Assembly: GCF_000155675.2 (NCBI RefSeq)
Contig: NC_020911.1
Coordinates: forward strand, 3,772,501-3,836,500
Direction: 5' to 3'
Length of the DNA stretch: 64,000 nt
Source: Octadecabacter antarcticus 307
GTDB lineage: Bacteria; Pseudomonadota; Alphaproteobacteria; Rhodobacterales; Rhodobacteraceae
Part shown: positions 19,585 to 29,535 of the stretch, one piece after another
Numbering within the stretch: the stretch's first letter is position 1
Layout: each line of letters opens with the position of its first letter
Made by a program: the position numbers and the translations under genes
The notes under the pieces: model-generated
Told to the model about the DNA's origin: nothing
Seen by the model: only the letters and a program-made list of their open reading frames with translations
The model's database searches: none

Positions 19585-19617
19585 GGAGTGCCTCAAAGGT
19601 TGGGTGCCTCAACAATA

Positions 19618-19650
19618 AAGACGCGCAGGGTGTTCATCCCTGCGCGTCTT
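19618..19650. terminator. Strong bidirectional hairpin between ctaE and SURF1 gene
   Basis: Perfect 13-bp inverted repeat (AAGACGCGCAGGG and its complement) around a 7-base loop, in the gap after the ctaE stop. It probably ends or attenuates the ctaC-ctaE transcript before the SURF1 gene. No clear T run follows. Confidence 0.7.
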
Positions 19651-19680
19651 GCCGTGTCATAACAGTCAGGTCAAGGCGGC

Positions 19681-20484
19681 TTACTGGCCCCATACGTAGA
19701 CGGCTGCAAACAAGAACAGCCAAACCACATCCACAAAGTGCCAATACCATGCCGCAGTTTCGAACCCGATATGGCGCTCTGCGGTGAAGTGACCCTTGCG
19801 AACGCGCAGGTAGCACACGAACAAGAAGATCGTACCGATCACAACGTGGAAACCATGAAAACCCGTCGCCATAAAGAAGTTTGCACCATAAATATTGCCT
19901 GCAAGACCAAAGGCCGCGTGGCTGTATTCGTAGGCTTGGAACACGGTGAACACCACACCCAGCACAACCGCTAGGATCAGACCGCTTTTGACGTCTTCGC
20001 GATTGTCTTCGTGGACCAGAGCATGGTGTGCCCAAGTTGCCGCAGCGCCAGAACACAGCAGGATCAACGTGTTAATCAGCGGTAAATGCCAAGGGTTGAA
20101 CGTTTCGATTCCAGCCGGTGGGAATTGCCCGTCAATGGCAGGCGATTGTGGGCCCATCGGGTACATCGCGTGCTTGAAGAACGACCAGAACCATGCGGCA
20201 AAGAACATAATTTCGGACATGATAAACATGATGAAACCATACCGCAGACCAATGCTAACAACTGGCGTATGATCGCCTTGGTGGGATTCGACGACAACCT
20301 CAGACCACCATGCGTACATGCAATACAGCACACCCGCGAAGCCCATCAGGAACAAGTAGGGGCTGTCATTGGAGTCCATCCAGACGACCGCGCCAAACAA
20401 CATGAAGAAGACGGAAACAGCTGTCAGCAGCGGCCAAACAGAAGGCGGCAGGATGTGGTAATCGTGATTTTTCTCATGGGCCAT
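19681..20484 (-). CDS. ctaE: Cytochrome c oxidase subunit III
   Basis: A 267-residue integral membrane subunit of the aa3-type oxidase. N-terminus [20 protein letters not shown], then seven helices; the signature region [19 protein letters not shown] and the C-terminal [13 protein letters not shown] and [21 protein letters not shown] are diagnostic. Last gene of ctaC-ctaB-(small)-ctaG-ctaE. Subunit I is not in this window, as is usual in Rhodobacterales. Confidence 0.96.
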   Translation of the reverse strand: MAHEKNHDYHILPPSVWPLLTAVSVFFMLFGAVVWMDSNDSPYLFLMGFAGVLYCMYAWWSEVVVESHQGDHTPVVSIGLRYGFIMFIMSEIMFFAAWFWSFFKHAMYPMGPQSPAIDGQFPPAGIETFNPWHLPLINTLILLCSGAAATWAHHALVHEDNREDVKSGLILAVVLGVVFTVFQAYEYSHAAFGLAGNIYGANFFMATGFHGFHVVIGTIFLFVCYLRVRKGHFTAERHIGFETAAWYWHFVDVVWLFLFAAVYVWGQ

Positions 20485-20511
20485 GCGTTTCGTTCCCTTA
20501 CGGCGTTGGTC

Positions 20512-21138
20512 TTAATTCAATTCTGTCGGTTGCACTGTGTCCAGCGCAGCCTGATCGTCCACAAGTAGGGTGGCCTGTTCGTACTCTAGCGGCAATTCGT
20601 TCAAGTGAAACGTATACCCCAAAGTTATCGTATGCACATACTGTCCGTCTCGGTCATCCACGATGGCCGGATCGACAAAGAACAGCACAGGCATATTCAT
20701 CGTTTCACCCGGTTGCAAAATCTGCATTTCAAAGCAAAAACAATCAATCTTGTCGAAGAACGCGCCAGCCTCATAGGGGGCGACGTTGTAGGATGCGGAC
20801 CCTGCGATGGCGTAGTCGGTCGGGTTGGTGGCTTCATAGAAGGCCAGTACAGTTTCACCGATACGGACTTCCATTTCGCGCTGCACTGGTTTGAACGTCC
20901 ACGGCATGTCGGACGCCACAGAACTGTCAAACCGCACTGTTATGGTTTCATCCAGAATCGTATCGCTGCCGGCTGTTGCGATATTCGTGACGCCGCCAAA
21001 TCCGGTGACGCGGCAGAACCAGTCATAAAAAGGCACGGACGCCCACGCGAGGGCTCCCATAAAGACGACGACGCTCACGGCTTGTGCAGCTGTTCGGTTC
21101 GCGTCTCTGGTGATATAATTAAATGGGTTAAGCTTCAT
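20512..21138 (-). CDS. ctaG: Cytochrome c oxidase assembly protein CtaG (Cox11)
   Basis: A 208-residue copper chaperone that delivers copper to the CuB site. One N-terminal membrane helix (QAVSVVVFMGALAWASVPFYDWFCRVTGF) and a periplasmic Ig-like domain with the copper motif CFCFEMQILQPGETMNMPVLFFVDP. Full length. Its start overlaps the end of the small upstream gene. Confidence 0.94.
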   Translation of the reverse strand: MKLNPFNYITRDANRTAAQAVSVVVFMGALAWASVPFYDWFCRVTGFGGVTNIATAGSDTILDETITVRFDSSVASDMPWTFKPVQREMEVRIGETVLAFYEATNPTDYAIAGSASYNVAPYEAGAFFDKIDCFCFEMQILQPGETMNMPVLFFVDPAIVDDRDGQYVHTITLGYTFHLNELPLEYEQATLLVDDQAALDTVQPTELN

Positions 21139-21404
21139 TCGGTGGCTCCCTCTTGTGTAGCAGCGGCTGCCCTCTCTGCCGCGACGTCAGCGGCGCGTCG
21201 TTCTGCGGCTTCAAGCGCACCGGGTTCCAGTGCAGGCCGCGCAACGTGGTCAAACCTTTCCAACTGGCGAATATCCGTCAGCCCAAGAACTTTTACGACG
21301 GTCAAGCCGAATACAATGCCGATCAGCCCCAGCAACAAAATGCCAACGCCCATGTTGCGACCTTTGCGGCGCGTATGAATCTCATGTTCAACTTTCATCG
21401 TCAT
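21135..21404 (-). CDS. Small membrane protein of the cta operon (CoxF-like)
   Basis: An 89-residue protein with a basic N-terminus, one membrane helix (MGVGILLLGLIGIVFGLTVVKV) and an Ala/Glu-rich tail that looks helical. Its position between ctaB and ctaG, overlapping ctaG by four bases, is where roseobacters carry the poorly described CoxF-like protein. A role in oxidase assembly is inferred from position only. Confidence 0.75.
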   Translation of the reverse strand: MTMKVEHEIHTRRKGRNMGVGILLLGLIGIVFGLTVVKVLGLTDIRQLERFDHVARPALEPGALEAAERRAADVAAERAAAATQEGATE

Positions 21405-21405
21405 G

Positions 21406-22347
21406 TTACCAGCCCGCCCATGATGTTAATCCATAATTGCGCAACAATGCCTCAACCAGCAGCGCCCCGAAGTGGCCGAACAGATAATAGATCGACACGA
21501 CAAACGTGCGGCGTTCAACAGCGTGATTGTCGGCCTCCGAATCTGCATCCGTGCGGCGCCAGATCGCGTAGCAGCCGCGCAGGAACCAGACATTCAGGAC
21601 GACGGCCACGACCAAATAAAACGGTCCGCCTATCGACGTGAACCCAAGCCAAAGCGCGACAGCGACCAGCGGCACGCAATAGGTGAGTATGTGTTTACGT
21701 GTGACAGTGCGACCGTGGGTTTCCGTCAACATCGGCACACCCGCATCGCCGTAGTCAGATTTCACAAACAACGCCAGCGCCCAGAAATGCGGCGGCGTCC
21801 ACATGAAGATCAGCGCGAACATCAAAACTGATTCCACCGACACGCCGCTTGTCGCCACGGCCCAACCGATCATCGGCGGGAACGCACCTGCGGCACCACC
21901 AATCACGATGTTTTGCGGGGTCGAGCGTTTGAGCCACATGGAATAGACCACCGCATAAAAGAAAATCGTAAACGCAAGCAAGCCCGCAGCCAGCGCGTTC
22001 GTTGCCAAGAACAACAGCACAATTGCGAAACCCGATAAGGTCAAGCCAATTGCAAGCGCCTCACCAGGCTGCACAGCGCCGGACGGGATGGGGCGGTTCA
22101 CCGTGCGTTTCATGATCGCGTCGATGTCGGCGTCCCACCACATGTTCAGTGCACCCGAAGCGCCTGCACCAACCGCGATGCACAACACTGCAACAAATCC
22201 GATGAACGGGTTTACGCCAACGGGGGCGACAACTAAACCCACCAGCGCTGTAAAAACGACCAGCTGCATGACGCGCGGTTTCATCAGAGCGAAATAATCG
22301 CCCATCTGCGCTTCTTGCATCTGCGTTTGGTTGGTTGCGTCAGTCAT
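21406..22347 (-). CDS. ctaB: Protoheme IX farnesyltransferase (heme O synthase)
   Basis: A 313-residue UbiA-family membrane enzyme that adds farnesyl to heme b. The prenyl-diphosphate motif is NMWWDADIDAIMKRT (NxxxDxxxD), and the second motif region is YSMWLKRSTPQNIVIGGAAGAFPP. About nine hydrophobic segments. Sits between ctaC and the small CoxF-like gene. Confidence 0.95.
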   Translation of the reverse strand: MTDATNQTQMQEAQMGDYFALMKPRVMQLVVFTALVGLVVAPVGVNPFIGFVAVLCIAVGAGASGALNMWWDADIDAIMKRTVNRPIPSGAVQPGEALAIGLTLSGFAIVLLFLATNALAAGLLAFTIFFYAVVYSMWLKRSTPQNIVIGGAAGAFPPMIGWAVATSGVSVESVLMFALIFMWTPPHFWALALFVKSDYGDAGVPMLTETHGRTVTRKHILTYCVPLVAVALWLGFTSIGGPFYLVVAVVLNVWFLRGCYAIWRRTDADSEADNHAVERRTFVVSIYYLFGHFGALLVEALLRNYGLTSWAGW

Positions 22348-22401
22348 TCTATCCTCGGTACGAACGTTAGGAACACGAAACTCCAGCCCTTAGGTCAGGC
22401 C

Positions 22402-23256
22402 CTAGGTTGGAAATTCTACTTTCGCTCCGGCCAGCCATTCATCGTACACGTCAGGATGCACGACTTTTACGGTGATCGGCATAAAGGCGTGGTCTTTGCC
22501 GCACAGCTCAGAACACTGACCAAAATAGATGCCTTCACGTTCGGCATTGAACCAAAGCTGGGCAAAACGGCCAGGTACTGCGTCTTGCTTTACTCCGAAT
22601 GCAGGGATCGTCCATGAATGGATCACGTCCGCGCCTGTAATGGTCATCACGACAGTCGCACCCATCGGCACCACAACGGCGGTGTCGGTCGCAAGGCGGA
22701 ATTCACTTGCGGAATAACCGGCTTCTTCAAGTTGTTCGATGATGCCCGCGTTTAAGTTACCTTCGTTGTAACCGATCATATAGCTCTCAAAGAATACGTT
22801 TTCGTCGGTGTATTCATAGGTCCAGAACCATTGGTTGCCTGTCGCCGTGATGTAGATGTCGCCGTCAGGAATTTCCTGCTGCTTGAACAAAACCGGCAAC
22901 GAAAACGCACCGATGAAGACCAGAATTACAATCGGCACAATTGTCCATGCAACTTCTAGAGGAGAATTGTGGGTGAAGGTCGCCGGTATCGGGTTCGATT
23001 TGGCATTGTAGCGGAGGCAAACCCACCCGATCAGCCCAACCACGAACAGCGTAATCGCCGCACACATCACCAGAAGCCAACCATCCAGCCACTGCAAATC
23101 GCGGGCCAGTTCGGTGACAGCGGGCTGAAAACCCGTGGCGCCCAGCGTTGGTGCGCCGACGATCTCAAGATCTTCAATGGCGGTTTGTGCCAGTGCAGCC
23201 CCCGCCATCAGCGTGGTCATTGCGGCAAGGCCAAGACGTTTTGCAACAGTCATCAT
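22402..23256 (-). CDS. ctaC: Cytochrome c oxidase subunit II
   Basis: About 284 residues. Signal peptide (KRLGLAAMTTLMAGAALAQ), two membrane helices (MCAAITLFVVGLIGWVCL; TIVPIVILVFIGAFSLPVLF), and a periplasmic cupredoxin domain with the CuA ligands in FGQCSELCGKDHAFMPI and the aromatic run NQWFWTYEY. I chose MMTVAKR at 23256; the frame is open to 23322. First gene of the oxidase operon, divergent from tldD. Confidence 0.95.
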   Translation of the reverse strand: MMTVAKRLGLAAMTTLMAGAALAQTAIEDLEIVGAPTLGATGFQPAVTELARDLQWLDGWLLVMCAAITLFVVGLIGWVCLRYNAKSNPIPATFTHNSPLEVAWTIVPIVILVFIGAFSLPVLFKQQEIPDGDIYITATGNQWFWTYEYTDENVFFESYMIGYNEGNLNAGIIEQLEEAGYSASEFRLATDTAVVVPMGATVVMTITGADVIHSWTIPAFGVKQDAVPGRFAQLWFNAEREGIYFGQCSELCGKDHAFMPITVKVVHPDVYDEWLAGAKVEFPT

Positions 23257-23442
23257 GTGCGTATCAATCCCTAAGTCTGTCAGCGCGAACGTCGCGCTGC
23301 CTTGGTTCCTGCGAAACTCCAAACGGAATCTCGTTGTATTTACGGGCGGTCATCCCATATCCTGTGGGCCAACTCAAGCGATCCAGACGTGTCAAAGGGT
23401 CGCTTTTTGTCCCAAATCAAAGAATCAGTCAGGAAACACCAC

Positions 23443-24864
23443 ATGGCGCACGATCCTTTCCGCCCGTTCGAGACAAATTTAGACCAGGAGTCAGCTTTAG
23501 CAATGGTCCGTGACGCGACGGCTGGCGCCGATGATGGCGAATTGTTCCTCGAACGTCGCCGATCCGAGGTTTTGTCGTTTGACGATGGTCGTATTCGCAC
23601 TGCCAGCTATGACGCCTCCGAAGGGTTCGGGCTGCGGGCCGTGCGCGGTGAGGTCGCAGGCTATGCCCATTCCACGACCATAGATGAACATGCTCTGCGC
23701 CGCGCGGTGGCAACAGCACGTTTGGCCGTAGGGGACGGTGGCGGTACTATGGCTGAAGCCCCTGCCCGCACCAATGCAGTTTTATATACCGACGCCGACC
23801 CGATGGCAGACGCAGCTTTTGCCGCCAAAATTGACCTGTTAAAAGAAATCGATGCATTTTGTCGCGATCTAGATCCGCGGGTCGTGCAAGTCTCCGCGAC
23901 CCTCGCCGCGTCTCACCAAGAAGTTGTGATTCTGCGGCCCGAAGGCACACTGGTCACGGACACCCGCCCGATGTCGCGCCTCAATATCTCAGTGATCGTT
24001 GAACAAAACGGTCGTCGCGAATCCGGCGGCATGGGCGGTGGTGGCCGTGCGGGTCTGATCAACCTGATCGGGCCAGACAGCTGGCAACCTGTCGCACGCG
24101 AATCTTTGCGCATCGCATTGGTGAACCTGGAAGCAGAGGCCGCCCCAGCCGGCGTTTTCGACGTCCTCCTCGGCCCCGGTTGGCCTGGAATTCTGTTGCA
24201 CGAGGCCGTGGGCCACGGGCTTGAGGGTGATTTCAACCGCAAAGGCACGTCTGCATTTGCAGGTCTGATGGGCCAACAAATCGCGTCCAAAGGCGTCACC
24301 GTGCTGGACGACGGCACCATCCCCGATCGGCGCGGGTCCATCACCGTTGACGACGAGGGCACGCCGTCGGCCAAGAACGTGTTGATCGACGACGGTGTCC
24401 TTGTCGGTTTCATGCAAGACCGCCAAAACGCGCGCCTTATGGGAGTCGCCCCCACCGGCAACGGGCGACGCGAAAGCTATGCGCACATTCCCATGCCGCG
24501 CATGACCAACACCTATATGTTGAACGGTACTGATGACCCGAAAGACATGCTCGCAGGGCTGAAAGACGGCATTTACGCCGTCGGCTTTGGCGGCGGTCAG
24601 GTTGATATCACCAATGGAAAATTCGTATTTAGCTGTACAGAGGCGTACCGCGTCCAGAACGGCAAGGTCGGCGCCCCCGTCAAAGGCGCGACGCTCATTG
24701 GCGACGGCGCAACCGCGCTGAAACAAATCCGTGGCATCGGCAACGACATGGCGCTTGATCCGGGCATCGGCAATTGCGGCAAGGCGGGCCAATGGGTGCC
24801 CGTGGGTGTGGGCCAACCAAGCCTAATGATTGGTGGTTTGACGGTAGGTGGCGCAGCGGCGTGA
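23443..24864 (+). CDS. tldD: Metalloprotease TldD
   Basis: About 473 residues of the TldD/PmbA (U62) family, which degrades or matures peptides with TldE. The zinc motif HEAVGHGLEGD is intact, and GGGQVDITNGKFVFSCTEAY and the final PSLMIGGLTVGG are typical. The start MAHDPFRPFET at 23443 follows CAGGAAACACC; the open frame runs back to 23302 but that part is upstream leader. Confidence 0.93.
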   Translation: MAHDPFRPFETNLDQESALAMVRDATAGADDGELFLERRRSEVLSFDDGRIRTASYDASEGFGLRAVRGEVAGYAHSTTIDEHALRRAVATARLAVGDGGGTMAEAPARTNAVLYTDADPMADAAFAAKIDLLKEIDAFCRDLDPRVVQVSATLAASHQEVVILRPEGTLVTDTRPMSRLNISVIVEQNGRRESGGMGGGGRAGLINLIGPDSWQPVARESLRIALVNLEAEAAPAGVFDVLLGPGWPGILLHEAVGHGLEGDFNRKGTSAFAGLMGQQIASKGVTVLDDGTIPDRRGSITVDDEGTPSAKNVLIDDGVLVGFMQDRQNARLMGVAPTGNGRRESYAHIPMPRMTNTYMLNGTDDPKDMLAGLKDGIYAVGFGGGQVDITNGKFVFSCTEAYRVQNGKVGAPVKGATLIGDGATALKQIRGIGNDMALDPGIGNCGKAGQWVPVGVGQPSLMIGGLTVGGAAA

Positions 24865-25194
24865 TAGGTCGGGAGTCTCGCTGGCCGATCTGGCGGACGC
24901 GTCCAGCGGGGTTTGCGGTGAGTGGCTATTGGCCGACCTTAACAGGGTCGCTAGCCGTGCTGGTCTTCGTGCCACTCGTGGGGTTTGCCTCACTTTTGCA
25001 GAATCGGCCTTCGCAGCAGCCAGAACGCCTGAGTCCAATTCGCGTAACTTAATAGACAATGCGCTAATCGCTTCGCCGATGTTGTCTTGGGCGGTACTAA
25101 TTGTCGCTATCCCGATCAGCGGGCTGGCTGCCGGCGAAGGTTTAGCCGGATGGGGAGTGGCAGCATTAGGCATCGACTTTCAGAAACCGCCCAA
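24865..25194 (+). other. No intact gene; possible decayed membrane-protein gene
   Basis: No complete gene stands out between tldD and dprA here. Hydrophobic stretches occur in two different plus-strand frames (YWPTLTGSLAVLVFVPLVGF from about 24916, and MLSWAVLIVAIPISGLAAGE from about 25079), which suggests a small membrane-protein gene broken by a frameshift. This is weak evidence. Confidence 0.3.
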
Positions 25195-25419
25195 ATGACT
25201 ATCAGAGACTTATCCCCCGCACAGCCCTCCCCGCCGACATCGCACCCACCGCACAACTCTGGCACGCCGCATGGCACGAAACCCAAGCGCCGTTCGTGCC
25301 CGCAGCACTGATCGCCCAGCGCAGCTTTGATAACTTCAAAACACGCCTCACCCAAATGGGTGACCTGCTGCGTATCCGCCGTTTTGACGGTGCGGATACA
25401 TTTGCGTTCCTTGATTGAT
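25195..25419 (+). pseudogene. Remnant of a GNAT acetyltransferase gene
   Basis: An ATG at 25195 opens TIRDLSPA, then the frame shifts; in another frame the text continues ADIAPTAQLWHAAWHETQAPFVPAAL and SFDNFKTRLTQMGDLLRI, the standard start of a GNAT protein, and soon stops. The catalytic half is gone. So this is a frameshifted and truncated fragment. Confidence 0.6.
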
Positions 25420-25512
25420 CGCGCACAAAGAACGCTGAATTTTCCGTTTAAAAAATAACCTCTCGTTAACCCCGATCCCTTATTCCTGATTCTGCAGCAG
25501 ACGGAGACTAGG

Positions 25513-26643
25513 ATGACCAAGAACGACAGTTCTTCCACTCACCCCCCACTCCTACCCACCACGGAAGATGATCGGATTAGTCATCTCCGTCTGCTGCGCT
25601 CACGCCGTGTGGGTCCGGTGACATACGCCAGATTGCTGGCCGAACACGGGTCCGCGGCCGCCGCACTTGACGCATTGCCCCATATTGCGCGCGATGCTGG
25701 CGTCCCTGATTATCAGATTTGTCCAATCGGGGTCGTGCATGGCGAACTCAAAGCAGGCCGTGGCGCTAAGGCGCAATTGGTGTTCAAGGGCGAACCAGAT
25801 TTCCCATCGGCCTTGGCCGACATCGAAGATGCGCCTGTGATGCTCTGGATGATCGGTGCCGCTTCGGTCTTGCAACGCCCGATGGTTGCGTTGGTCGGCG
25901 CGCGCAACGCGTCGTCTTTGGGCACGCGCATGGCACGCAAACTGGCGCAGGAATTTGGCGAAGCGGGGTTTACCGTGGTGTCCGGTCTTGCGCGTGGCAT
26001 TGATACCGCCGCCCATGACGGGTCCCTCTCAACAGGCACGGTTGCTGTCGTCGCGGGTGGAGTTGATGTGATTTACCCCGCAGAAAACACGAACCTGGCG
26101 CAGAAAATTACCGAGAACGGTCTTCGTGTGTCAGACCAGCCGATTGGATTGCATCCACATGCTCGCCATTTTGTCGCCCGCAACCGGATCATATCCGGCA
26201 TGGCACAGGCTACAATTGTGGTTGAAGCCGCCGCCAAATCTGGCAGCCTGATAACGGCCCGTACTGCGCTGGATCAAGGACGCGATGTTTTTGCGGTTCC
26301 TGGCCATCCGTTTGATGCCCGTGCGTCGGGCTGCAACATGCTGATCCGAGACGGGGCGATGCTCGTGCGCGGCGCGCAAGATGTCCTTGACCAACTCGGC
26401 GAACCGACAACCGTTGCGCCCGAATTGCCACTTGAACCTGTGCCGCAGCCGCGCGGTTTGCGCGAAACGGCGCTGCTGCACGCCGATATTCTTGATCGTC
26501 TTAGCCCCGCGCCCATGGCCGAAGACCAACTGATCCGCAGCCTTGGTGGCGCGCCAACAGCCATTGCACCGCTGCTAATGGACCTCGAACTTGACGGCAA
26601 AGTCATCCGTCAAGCTGGCGGAATCTTGGCCCGCGCTCATTAA
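25513..26643 (+). CDS. dprA: DNA processing protein DprA
   Basis: A 376-residue RecA-loading protein for incoming single-stranded DNA. The Rossmann-like fold shows MVALVGARNASSLGTRMA, GFTVVSGLARGIDTAAHDGSL, TVAVVAGGVDVIYPAEN, FVARNRIISGMAQATIVVEA and SGSLITARTALDQGRDVFAVPG. A C-terminal winged-helix follows (DRLSPAPMAEDQLIRSLGG). Followed by topA in the same direction, a usual order. Confidence 0.95.
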   Translation: MTKNDSSSTHPPLLPTTEDDRISHLRLLRSRRVGPVTYARLLAEHGSAAAALDALPHIARDAGVPDYQICPIGVVHGELKAGRGAKAQLVFKGEPDFPSALADIEDAPVMLWMIGAASVLQRPMVALVGARNASSLGTRMARKLAQEFGEAGFTVVSGLARGIDTAAHDGSLSTGTVAVVAGGVDVIYPAENTNLAQKITENGLRVSDQPIGLHPHARHFVARNRIISGMAQATIVVEAAAKSGSLITARTALDQGRDVFAVPGHPFDARASGCNMLIRDGAMLVRGAQDVLDQLGEPTTVAPELPLEPVPQPRGLRETALLHADILDRLSPAPMAEDQLIRSLGGAPTAIAPLLMDLELDGKVIRQAGGILARAH

Positions 26644-26782
26644 AATTGCGCTCAGTTCTACGCGAAGGTAGCTCGCACCGGAACACTCTTTTGTCACACG
26701 CCACAGATGCTGCATTGACAATCCCTCATGTCCCCCCACATTTTGCCCGTCCACGACGCCCGTGTCTTTTGGAAGGATTCCC

Positions 26783-29449
26783 ATGCCTGTTGTTGTCGTT
26801 GAGTCTCCGGCTAAGGCCAAGACAATCAACAAGTATTTAGGGCCAGGCTACACAGTCTTGGCGTCCTATGGCCACGTTCGCGACCTGCCACCAAAGGACG
26901 GATCAGTCGACCCTGACAACGATTTCGACATGTTGTGGGAGATCGCAAGCGACAGTAAAAAGCACATTAAGGCCATCGCCGACGCCCTTGCGAACGACAA
27001 TGAACTGATCCTCGCGACCGACCCTGACCGCGAAGGCGAAGCGATTTCGTGGCACCTCGAAGAGACGCTGCGCAAACGCAAATCGATCAAGAGAGACACA
27101 CCAGTGTCACGCGTGGTGTTCAATGCGATCACTAAAACAGCCGTCACCGAAGCGATGAAAAACCCGCGCCAAGTCGACGTGCCTTTGGTTGAGGCATACC
27201 TCGCGCGCCGCGCCCTAGACTACCTTGTCGGCTTCAAACTGTCCCCCGTTTTGTGGCGCCGCCTGCCCGGCGCGAAGTCCGCCGGCCGCGTACAATCGGT
27301 GTCGCTGCGCATAATCGTTGAACGTGAGATGGAGATCGAGGCGTTCAACAACCGCGAATATTGGTCCGTCAAAGCGCAGCTATCAACGCCGCGCAACCAA
27401 GCGGTCGAAACCCGTCTGACCGTTTTGGCAGGCAAAAAACTCGACAAATTCGATCTGGTAAACGCGACACAGGCGGAACTGGCTGAAACCGCCGTTAATT
27501 CCCGCGATCTGACCGTCAAACGCGTCGAGGCAAAGCCCGCCAACCGCAATCCATCCGCGCCGTTCATGACGTCCACCCTGCAACAAGAAGCCAGCCGCAA
27601 GTTTGGTTTCGGCGCACGCATGACCATGAACGCCGCCCAGCGTTTGTACGAAGCCGGCTTGATCACCTACATGCGGACCGACGGAATCGACATGGCCCCC
27701 GAAGCCATTACTGAGGCGCGCGAAACAATCGCCAAAAAGTTCGGCAAAGACTATATACCCGACAAGCCGCGCATCTATAAAAACAAAGCGAAAAACGCGC
27801 AAGAAGCGCACGAATGTATCCGCCCAACGGATTTGATGCTTGATGCAACGTCTGCAAAAATTGCCGACCCCGACCAACGAAAATTGTACGATCTGATCTA
27901 TAAACGCACGGTGTCCAGCCAGATGGAAGCCGCGCGCATGGAACGCACAACCGTCGATATCGGCAGTGCGGATGGTCAGATTGAATTGCGCGCGACAGGT
28001 CAGGTCGTACTGTTTGATGGGTTCCTCGCGATTTACGAAGAAGGCCGCGACGACGACGCTGGCGATGATGACGACGACAAACGCCTGCCACAGATGGCGA
28101 CTGGCGAAAAGATGGCCAAAACCTCGGTCACGGCCGAACAGCATTTCACTCAGCCGCCGCCCCGCTACACCGAGGCGACACTGGTCAAACGCATGGAAGA
28201 GCTTGGCATTGGTCGCCCGTCCACCTACGCGTCCATCGTCACAACGATTCAGGATCGCGAATATGTCCGCAAAGAGAAGAACCGCCTAATCCCCGAAGAC
28301 AAAGGGCGTTTGGTCACGGCGTTTCTGACCAATTTTTTCCGCAAATACGTCGGCTATGACTACACCGCATCACTCGAAGAAGAACTCGATCATGTGTCCG
28401 CAGGTGAAGCCGACTATAAGAAAGTGCTGTCCGATTTCTGGGGTGATTTCAAGATCACCATCGACGAAGCAATGGACATGTCTATCACGCAAGTCCTTGA
28501 TAAAATTAATGAAGTCCTCGCGCCGCATATATTCCCCCCGAACGAAGAAGGCACCGATCCGCGTCTGTGCCCGAACTGTAATGTGGGCCGCTTGTCCATG
28601 CGCACCGCGCGCTCGGGTGGCGCATTCATCGGTTGCTCCAACTACCCCGAGTGCAAATACACCCGCGCCTTTGGCCCCCCAGGTCAAGACGACGCATCCG
28701 GGATTCCGCCAGAAGGCAAAGAGTTGGGCGTGGACGACGGTGACAAGATCTGGATCCACAAGGGGCGCTTTGGCCCCTACGCCCAGCGCGGTGAGGTCAC
28801 GGAAGACAACAAAAAGCCGAACCGCCAGTCGGTCCCGAAAGAATGGCCCCCAGAAGACGTCACGCTTGAGACGGCTGTCAGGTTGCTGTCCCTGCCCCGT
28901 CTGATTGGCACCCACCCCGAAGACGGCGTCAATGTATTCGCCAACATTGGGCGCTACGGCCCCTATATCAAACATGCAGAATCAACGTCCGATCGGGGTG
29001 GCACAAACGCCAATCTTGAGGGTCTTGATGACGTGTTTACCGTTGGCATGAACCACGCAGTGCAGCTTTTGGCCGAAAAAGTCGCGAGCCGTGGCAATCG
29101 CGGTGGCGCAGCTAAAACCTTGAAATCCCTTGGTGATCATCCTGATGAAGGTGGGCCAATTGACATCATGGAAGGCAAATACGGGCCTTATGTGAAATGG
29201 GAAAAGGTCAACGCGACCCTGCCCAAAGACAGCGACCCTGAGGCGCTGACAATCCAACAAGCGGTTGATCTGATCACCGAAAAGCAGGCGAAAAAGGGCA
29301 CCAAACGCAAAGCCCCAGCCAAGAAAAAGGCAGCGCCAAAGAAGGCGGCAGCGAAGAAACCTGCGGCGAAAAAGGCGACTGCCAAGAGACCCGCAGCAAA
29401 GAAGGCAACTCCAAACGTGATCGATACCGCTGGTGACGTTCTGGAATAG
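26783..29449 (+). CDS. topA: DNA topoisomerase I
   Basis: About 888 residues, type IA topoisomerase relaxing negative supercoils. Toprim domain at the start (MPVVVVESPAKAKTINKYLG; TDPDREGEAISWHL), the catalytic Tyr in GLITYMRTDG, LVGFKLSPVLWRR, and one clear zinc finger (CPNCNVG...CSNYPEC). A tail of Lys/Ala repeats (KKAAPKKAAAKKPAAKKATAK) ends the protein, as in many alphaproteobacterial TopA. The start MPVVVVESP at 26783 follows GGAAGGATTCCC. Confidence 0.96.
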   Translation: MPVVVVESPAKAKTINKYLGPGYTVLASYGHVRDLPPKDGSVDPDNDFDMLWEIASDSKKHIKAIADALANDNELILATDPDREGEAISWHLEETLRKRKSIKRDTPVSRVVFNAITKTAVTEAMKNPRQVDVPLVEAYLARRALDYLVGFKLSPVLWRRLPGAKSAGRVQSVSLRIIVEREMEIEAFNNREYWSVKAQLSTPRNQAVETRLTVLAGKKLDKFDLVNATQAELAETAVNSRDLTVKRVEAKPANRNPSAPFMTSTLQQEASRKFGFGARMTMNAAQRLYEAGLITYMRTDGIDMAPEAITEARETIAKKFGKDYIPDKPRIYKNKAKNAQEAHECIRPTDLMLDATSAKIADPDQRKLYDLIYKRTVSSQMEAARMERTTVDIGSADGQIELRATGQVVLFDGFLAIYEEGRDDDAGDDDDDKRLPQMATGEKMAKTSVTAEQHFTQPPPRYTEATLVKRMEELGIGRPSTYASIVTTIQDREYVRKEKNRLIPEDKGRLVTAFLTNFFRKYVGYDYTASLEEELDHVSAGEADYKKVLSDFWGDFKITIDEAMDMSITQVLDKINEVLAPHIFPPNEEGTDPRLCPNCNVGRLSMRTARSGGAFIGCSNYPECKYTRAFGPPGQDDASGIPPEGKELGVDDGDKIWIHKGRFGPYAQRGEVTEDNKKPNRQSVPKEWPPEDVTLETAVRLLSLPRLIGTHPEDGVNVFANIGRYGPYIKHAESTSDRGGTNANLEGLDDVFTVGMNHAVQLLAEKVASRGNRGGAAKTLKSLGDHPDEGGPIDIMEGKYGPYVKWEKVNATLPKDSDPEALTIQQAVDLITEKQAKKGTKRKAPAKKKAAPKKAAAKKPAAKKATAKRPAAKKATPNVIDTAGDVLE

Positions 29450-29483
29450 CGGGCTCGAATTACGCCGCAGCGCGGCATATCCA

Positions 29484-29511
29484 TTGACACCCCCCGTGGC
29501 CCGCTTATCAA
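29484..29511 (+). promoter_or_regulatory. Candidate sigma-70-type promoter upstream of the CoA-transferase genes
   Basis: TTGACA at 29484-29489 and TATCAA at 29506-29511, spaced by 16 bases, 24 bases before the ATG at 29536. Placement and spacing fit a housekeeping promoter. Position-based inference. Confidence 0.45.
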
Positions 29512-29535
29512 TGGGCTAAATTCAACGGGGGATTC

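Noticed and set aside
23302..23442. N-terminal extension of tldD
   Set aside because: The extension covers the divergent promoter region, and a good start with a ribosome-binding site exists at 23443.
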